From NCBI GenBank assembly GCA_015231815.1, contig JADGAW010000090.1:1-7898 (forward strand): a stretch of DNA of 7,898 nucleotides. Direction: 5' to 3'. Source of the DNA: Nitrospinota bacterium (GTDB taxonomy: Bacteria > Nitrospinota_A > JADGAW01). Below, one piece after another: positions 6,918 through 7,898 of this stretch (position 1 is the first letter of the stretch; every line of letters starts with the position of its first letter). The position numbers and the translations under genes are program-made. The notes beneath the pieces were generated by a model, which saw only the letters and a program-made list of their open reading frames with translations, was not told where the DNA came from and ran no database searches.

Positions 6918-6950
6918 TATTATAGTATTTGAATGGGGAAAGTTATAATA
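6918..6950. promoter_or_regulatory. Inverted repeat carrying two opposed TATAAT elements in the divergent region
   Basis: TATTATA at 6918-6924 and TATAATA at 6944-6950 form a perfect 7-base inverted repeat with 19 bases between. The first contains TATAAT on the minus strand (6924-6919), 28 bases before the 50-codon gene. The second contains TATAAT on the plus strand (6944-6949), about 110 bases before mutS. Neither has a convincing -35 box, so only the -10 elements are supported. The minus-strand one has the better spacing to its gene. Confidence 0.35.
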
Positions 6951-7059
6951 TTTTTTCTTTTAAACCATTTTAAAAGGTTATGGAGCAAAAGCCTTAAACT
7001 GTGTAATAAGCAGATTGCAACGCATTTTGAGAAATAGACGACATTAAATACGAAATAGT

Positions 7060-7898
7060 ATGGGTGGAAAAAAACAACCGGAAGAAACCCCGTTAATGAA
7101 ACAGTATCATGAAATTAAAGAGCAGAATAAAAATGCAATTCTTTTTTTCAGAATGGGAGATTTCTATGAGATGTTTCACGAAGATGCAATTGTTGCATCA
7201 AAAATTCTGGGTATTTCCCTGACCAGTAGAGATAGAAATTCACCAAACCCTGTTCCTCTCTGCGGTATTCCCTATCATGCTGTAGATGTTTACCTTACAA
7301 AAATGATAAAAGCCGGGCAGAGGGTTGCTATCTGCGAGCAGGTGGAAGATCCTAAAACAGCAAAGGGAATTGTAAAGAGAAAGGTTATTCGGATCGTTTC
7401 TCCAGGAACGGTTATTGATCAGACGCAGATAATTTCTGAGGATTCCAATCACATATTTACCATTACAAAACAGGGAAAATATGTTGGGGTATCTTTTGTT
7501 GAACTCACTACCGGAGAGTTCTATGGAGCAGAATTTCACGAAAAATCAAAGAAGAAAATTATTGATTTTCTTGGACAACAATCCTTTTCTGAAGTCGTTG
7601 TAACAAGTTCAACTCTATCATACTTAAATGAAATACTTCGAGAAGTAAATAAAGAAAAAGTCTGTGTCACTACAGTGGAAGACTGGTACTTCGACAAGAA
7701 TCTCACCGGAAAGATTTTAAAAGAGCACTTTCAGGTTTTGGCACTGGATGGTTTTGGATTATCGGAAAAGGATGCTCTTATTGTTGCTGCTGGAGGATTA
7801 CTTAATTATCTTAAGGACACCCAACAATCTGAGTTGAAGCATATCGAAACAATAAGAGTGGTGGAAATTAACAGTTTTATGAGCCTTGATTTTTCTAC
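7060..7898 (+). CDS. mutS: DNA mismatch repair protein MutS, 3' partial
   Basis: The frame opens with ATG at 7060, follows an in-frame TAA at 7045-7047, and stays open to the window end, giving 279 complete codons. MutS binds mismatches and small loops and, with ATP, recruits MutL to start repair. The N-terminal mismatch-recognition domain is clear: LFFRMGDFYEMF at residues 28-39 carries the Phe35-X-Glu37 pair that stacks on and contacts the mismatched base. Next come GISLTSRD, PLCGIPYHAVDVYL and VAICEQVEDP, then RIVSPGTV at about 113-120. The connector domain follows, and the window ends at EINSFMSLDFS, entering the core lever region. The Walker ATPase is outside the window. A full-length protein would be roughly three times longer. 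No Shine-Dalgarno sequence precedes the ATG; Met13 is a weaker alternative start. Divergent from the 50-codon gene across 169 bases. The identity is secure. Confidence 0.95.
   Translation, partial: MGGKKQPEETPLMKQYHEIKEQNKNAILFFRMGDFYEMFHEDAIVASKILGISLTSRDRNSPNPVPLCGIPYHAVDVYLTKMIKAGQRVAICEQVEDPKTAKGIVKRKVIRIVSPGTVIDQTQIISEDSNHIFTITKQGKYVGVSFVELTTGEFYGAEFHEKSKKKIIDFLGQQSFSEVVVTSSTLSYLNEILREVNKEKVCVTTVEDWYFDKNLTGKILKEHFQVLALDGFGLSEKDALIVAAGGLLNYLKDTQQSELKHIETIRVVEINSFMSLDFS

Noticed and set aside
7240..7539. Minus-strand 99-codon open frame inside mutS
   Set aside because: It is antisense to conserved MutS coding sequence, with no recognisable motif.

Overview
The window is an AT-rich, gene-dense bacterial chromosome segment with eight protein-coding genes, two of them cut by the window edges. 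It shows no RNA genes, CRISPR array, transposase, integrase or plasmid functions. A motile Gram-negative bacterium fits best, perhaps Desulfobacterota-like or another deep proteobacterial-type lineage. The reasons are a CheB/ParA/CheW chemotaxis block, a PP2C-ATPase partner-switching protein of the HsbR/CrsR type, and a glutamate-cysteine ligase of the Acidithiobacillus type. The lineage is inferred from gene content only and is weakly supported.

Layout. Position 1 to 1064 (+) holds the 3' part of a SpoIIE/PP2C phosphatase fused to an RsbW-like ATPase. It converges on a minus-strand chemotaxis block which, in transcription order, is cheB (4422 to 3352), a ParC-type ParA ATPase (3299 to 2529) and a CheW-domain protein with a very long acidic N-terminus (2551 to 1094). 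The CheW gene overlaps the ParA gene by 23 bases. A good sigma70-like promoter lies just upstream of cheB. Further upstream on the same strand are a 50-codon membrane micro-protein (6890 to 6738), a Nit-family amidase (6728 to 5922) and gshA (5833 to 4571). Diverging from these, mutS begins at 7060 (+) and runs off the end.

How the genes fit together. The order cheB, ParA, CheW-like matches the cheB-parC-parP order of polar chemotaxis arrays in Vibrio and relatives. There the ParA ATPase and a CheW-like partner place and retain the signalling array at the pole. The protein here could combine ParP-like and CheW roles, because its CheW domain looks complete. GshA makes gamma-glutamylcysteine, the first step to glutathione. 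The adjacent Nit amidase belongs to the family that repairs deaminated glutathione, so synthesis and repair appear to sit side by side. The partner-switching protein probably controls a sigma factor or similar target.

I found no clearly undescribed system. The most interesting points are the ParA/acidic-CheW pair, the Nit-GshA pairing and the small membrane protein in frame with the Nit gene. Most gene starts here lack a recognisable Shine-Dalgarno sequence; the exceptions are the CheW-like gene and the 50-codon gene.
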